DNA of 64,000 bases from Pseudomonas asgharzadehiana (GTDB taxonomy: Bacteria > Pseudomonadota > Gammaproteobacteria > Pseudomonadales > Pseudomonadaceae), in contig NZ_CP077079.1 of assembly GCF_019139815.1 (NCBI RefSeq), positions 558,001 to 622,000 of the forward strand, written 5' to 3'. Position 1 is the first letter of the stretch, and each line of letters starts with the position of its first letter. Of the stretch, positions 61,994 through 64,000 are shown in pieces. Under the pieces are notes generated by a model that was not told the DNA's origin, made no database searches, and was given only the letters and a program-made list of their open reading frames with translations. Both the position numbers and the translations under genes were made by a program.

Positions 61994-63199
61994 ATGAAAA
62001 CCCTTTGGCAACACTGCCACGTCGCAACCATGGCAGGCGGCAACTACTCGATCATCGAGGATGCCGCCATGGTCACTGCCGGCTCGCTGATTGAGTGGAT
62101 CGGCCCGCGCAGCGAAGTACCGGTGGCGGATTACGCCCAACGGCACGACCTGCAAGGCGCGTGGGTCACCCCCGGGCTGATTGACTGCCACACCCACACG
62201 GTGTTCGGCGGCAATCGCAGCGGCGAATTCGAGCAACGCCTTCAGGGCGTGAGCTACGCCGAGATCGCGGCCCAGGGCGGCGGTATTGCCAGCACCGTGC
62301 GTGCCACCCGCGCTGCCACCGAAGACGAACTGTTTGCCGGCGCGCACAAGCGCCTGCGCAGTTTGCTGCGTGATGGCGTGACCACCGTGGAGATCAAGTC
62401 CGGCTACGGCCTGGACCTGGCCAACGAACGCAAGATGCTGCGCGTGGCTCGTCGCCTGGGTGAAGCGTTGCCGGTCAGCGTGCGCGCCACCTGCCTGGCG
62501 GCCCATGCGTTACCGCCCGAGTACAAGGACCATGCCGACGATTACATCGAGCACATCTGCAACGAGATGCTTCCGGCGCTGGCGGCTGAAGGGCTGGTGG
62601 ATGCGGTGGATGCGTTCTGCGAATACCTGGCGTTTTCCACCGAGCAGGTGGAGCGAGTCTTCCAGGTTGCGCGGCAACTGGGCCTGCCGGTGAAGCTGCA
62701 CGCCGAGCAACTGTCGTCGCTGCACGGCTCCAGCTTGGCGGCGCGTTACCAGGCGTTGTCGGCGGACCACCTGGAATTCATGACTGAAGAAGATGCCATC
62801 GCCATGGCCGCCGCCGGCACCGTCGCGGTCTTGCTGCCGGGTGCGTTTTACTTCCTGCGTGAAACCCAGTTGCCGCCGATGGACGCGTTGCGCAAGCACG
62901 GCGTGAAGATCGCCATCGCCAGCGACCTCAACCCTGGCACCTCGCCGGCGCTGTCGGTGCGCCTGATGTTGAACATGGCCTGCACCCTGTTCCGAATGAC
63001 CCCGGAAGAAGCCCTGGCCGGCGCCACGCAACATGCGGCGACCGCGTTGGGCATGGGCGACACCCACGGTTCGCTGGAAGTGGGCAAGGTTGCCGACTTT
63101 GTCGCCTGGCAGATCGATCGCCCCGCCGACCTGGCCTACTGGCTGGGCGGCGAACTGGATAAACGCGTCGTGCGCCATGGCGTCGACGTCACCGTTTAA
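61994..63199 (+). CDS. hutI: Imidazolonepropionase HutI
   Basis: A 401-residue amidohydrolase that opens the ring of imidazolone propionate to formimino-glutamate, the third step. It starts [20 protein letters not shown]. Metal and substrate residues: [52 protein letters not shown], and [19 protein letters not shown] with the C-terminal Asp. GGGAGG precedes the ATG at 61994; a TTG one codon earlier is less likely. HutG begins 12 bases after the stop. Confidence 0.97.
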   Translation: MKTLWQHCHVATMAGGNYSIIEDAAMVTAGSLIEWIGPRSEVPVADYAQRHDLQGAWVTPGLIDCHTHTVFGGNRSGEFEQRLQGVSYAEIAAQGGGIASTVRATRAATEDELFAGAHKRLRSLLRDGVTTVEIKSGYGLDLANERKMLRVARRLGEALPVSVRATCLAAHALPPEYKDHADDYIEHICNEMLPALAAEGLVDAVDAFCEYLAFSTEQVERVFQVARQLGLPVKLHAEQLSSLHGSSLAARYQALSADHLEFMTEEDAIAMAAAGTVAVLLPGAFYFLRETQLPPMDALRKHGVKIAIASDLNPGTSPALSVRLMLNMACTLFRMTPEEALAGATQHAATALGMGDTHGSLEVGKVADFVAWQIDRPADLAYWLGGELDKRVVRHGVDVTV

Positions 63200-63210
63200 G
63201 GAGCATTGCT

Positions 63211-64000
63211 GTGGATAAGGTTCTGAATTTCAAACAAGGCCGTGTGCCGCTGCTAATCAGCATGCCCCACGCCGGGCTGCGCCTTACCCCTGCGGTCGAG
63301 GCCGGGCTGATTGCCGAGGCGCAAAGCCTGCCGGATACGGACTGGCATATCCCGCGGTTATATGACTTTGCCGAAGAGCTGGGCGCCAGCACGCTCTCGG
63401 CACAGTACTCACGGTTTGTCATCGACTTGAACCGGCCCTCCGATAACAAACCGCTCTATGCCGGTGCCACCACCGGCCTCTATCCGCAGACGCTGTTTGA
63501 CGGCGTGCCGTTGTTCCGTGAAGGGCAGGCGCCCTCCGAGGAGGAACGTGCCAGCTACCTGCAAAAAATCTGGGGCCCGTATCACCGCCAACTGCAGGAA
63601 GAACTGGCACGCCTCAAGGCTGAGTTCGGTTACGCGCTGCTGTTTGACGCCCACTCGATCCGTTCGGTGATCCCGCACCTGTTCGAAGGCAAATTACCGG
63701 ACTTCAACCTCGGCACCTTCAACGGCGTCGCCTGTGACCCGGAATTGGCCAGTCAGTTGGAAGCCATCTGCGCCCAGCATCCCCCGTACACCCATGTGCT
63801 GAACGGGCGCTTCAAGGGCGGCCACATCACCCGGCACTACGGCAACCCGGCGCAGGATATTCATGCGGTGCAGCTGGAGTTGTGTCAAAGCACCTATATG
63901 GAAGAAATGGAGCCGTTTCGCTATCGACCTGACCTGGCCGAGCCGACTCGGGTGGTGCTTAAGCAATTGCTGGAGGGTTTGTTGGCTTGGGGGCAAAACC
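63211..64000 (+). CDS. hutG: N-formylglutamate deformylase HutG, 3' end outside the window
   Basis: The first 263 codons of an N-formylglutamate amidohydrolase that yields glutamate and formate, the last step of this Hut branch. It starts (GTG) MDKVLNFKQGRVPLLISMPH. The likely metal-binding His residues are in SMPHAGLRL, DTDWHIPRLY, LFDAHSIRSVIPHLFEG and FKGGHITRHYGNP. AAGGAG lies 7 bases before the GTG at 63211. The family is about 265-270 residues, so only the last few residues are missing at the right edge. Confidence 0.94.
   Translation, partial: MDKVLNFKQGRVPLLISMPHAGLRLTPAVEAGLIAEAQSLPDTDWHIPRLYDFAEELGASTLSAQYSRFVIDLNRPSDNKPLYAGATTGLYPQTLFDGVPLFREGQAPSEEERASYLQKIWGPYHRQLQEELARLKAEFGYALLFDAHSIRSVIPHLFEGKLPDFNLGTFNGVACDPELASQLEAICAQHPPYTHVLNGRFKGGHITRHYGNPAQDIHAVQLELCQSTYMEEMEPFRYRPDLAEPTRVVLKQLLEGLLAWGQN

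Noticed and set aside
1..64000. Search for a defence system, prophage, integron, biosynthetic cluster or other novel multi-gene system
   Set aside because: All gene neighbourhoods are explained by core metabolism, envelope or hut functions; there are no integrases, transposases, nucleases or modular synthases.

Overview
This window is a GC-rich chromosomal segment of a fluorescent pseudomonad (Pseudomonas fluorescens group). The assignment rests on the gene content and order: the hut locus, hisBH-DUF2164-hisAF, glnA next to ntrBC, and gpmI beside yibN-grxC-secB. It is also supported by repeated palindromes built on the 16-mer GTGGGAGGGGGCTTGC, the REP/REPIN type known from P. fluorescens. I see no prophage, insertion sequence, CRISPR array or defence island. 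Almost everything is core metabolism, and the unusual content lies in regulation and in a few odd proteins.

Layout. 1-4004 (minus): the 3' part of a methyltransferase gene, then a complete basic amino acid ABC importer (two permeases, binding protein, ATPase). 4005-9250: a sigma-54-type promoter in front of a GABA-type permease, a small conserved protein, an ACR3/BASS-type transporter and a GT-C glycosyltransferase. 9399-13127 (minus): tRNA-Phe and the overlapping chain asmA-like, mutY, yggX. 13443-18407 (plus): an OFA-family MFS transporter, then hisB-hisH-DUF2164-hisA-hisF. 18474-25763: a binding-protein-like gene that overlaps a convergent Vps62-like gene, then yibQ-ctpA-envC-gpmI on the minus strand. 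25915-28113: yibN-like rhodanese, grxC, secB, then trmL divergent from a small membrane protein. 28449-33844 (minus): ntrC, ntrB, a cupin lipoprotein, a secreted chorismate mutase and glnA. 34179-47043: thiI, typA, a YkgJ-family gene, glgP, a DUF2339/DUF3999 membrane pair and fbp. 47220-48074: two small lipoprotein genes, including a Blc-type lipocalin.

48128-64000 is the histidine utilisation locus: hutF (minus), then divergent hutC-hutD-hutU-NCS1 permease-hutXWV-hutH1-hutH2-hutT-hutI-hutG, with hutG running off the end. Histidine is deaminated to urocanate (HutH2), hydrated (HutU), ring-opened (HutI), deiminated (HutF) and deformylated (HutG) to glutamate and formate. HutC represses; two operators are visible, one overlapping the hutF -10 region and one over the predicted hutU start site. 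hutU has a good -24/-12 (sigma-54) promoter, as do glnA and the GABA permease gene. This links the catabolic locus to the nitrogen regulators NtrBC encoded in the same window, and presumably to CbrAB elsewhere. Three different importers lie inside the hut locus (NCS1, ABC and APC types) and a fourth basic amino acid ABC importer lies at the left end.

The most notable single observation is HutH1. It is an intact, full-length member of the histidine ammonia-lyase family, but it lacks exactly the Ala-Ser-Gly triplet that forms the MIO cofactor. Its neighbour HutH2 keeps that triplet. Other points of interest are a eukaryote-like Vps62 protein, A-rich Hfq/Crc-like sites before hutH2 and hutT, and REP elements at most boundaries inside the hut locus.
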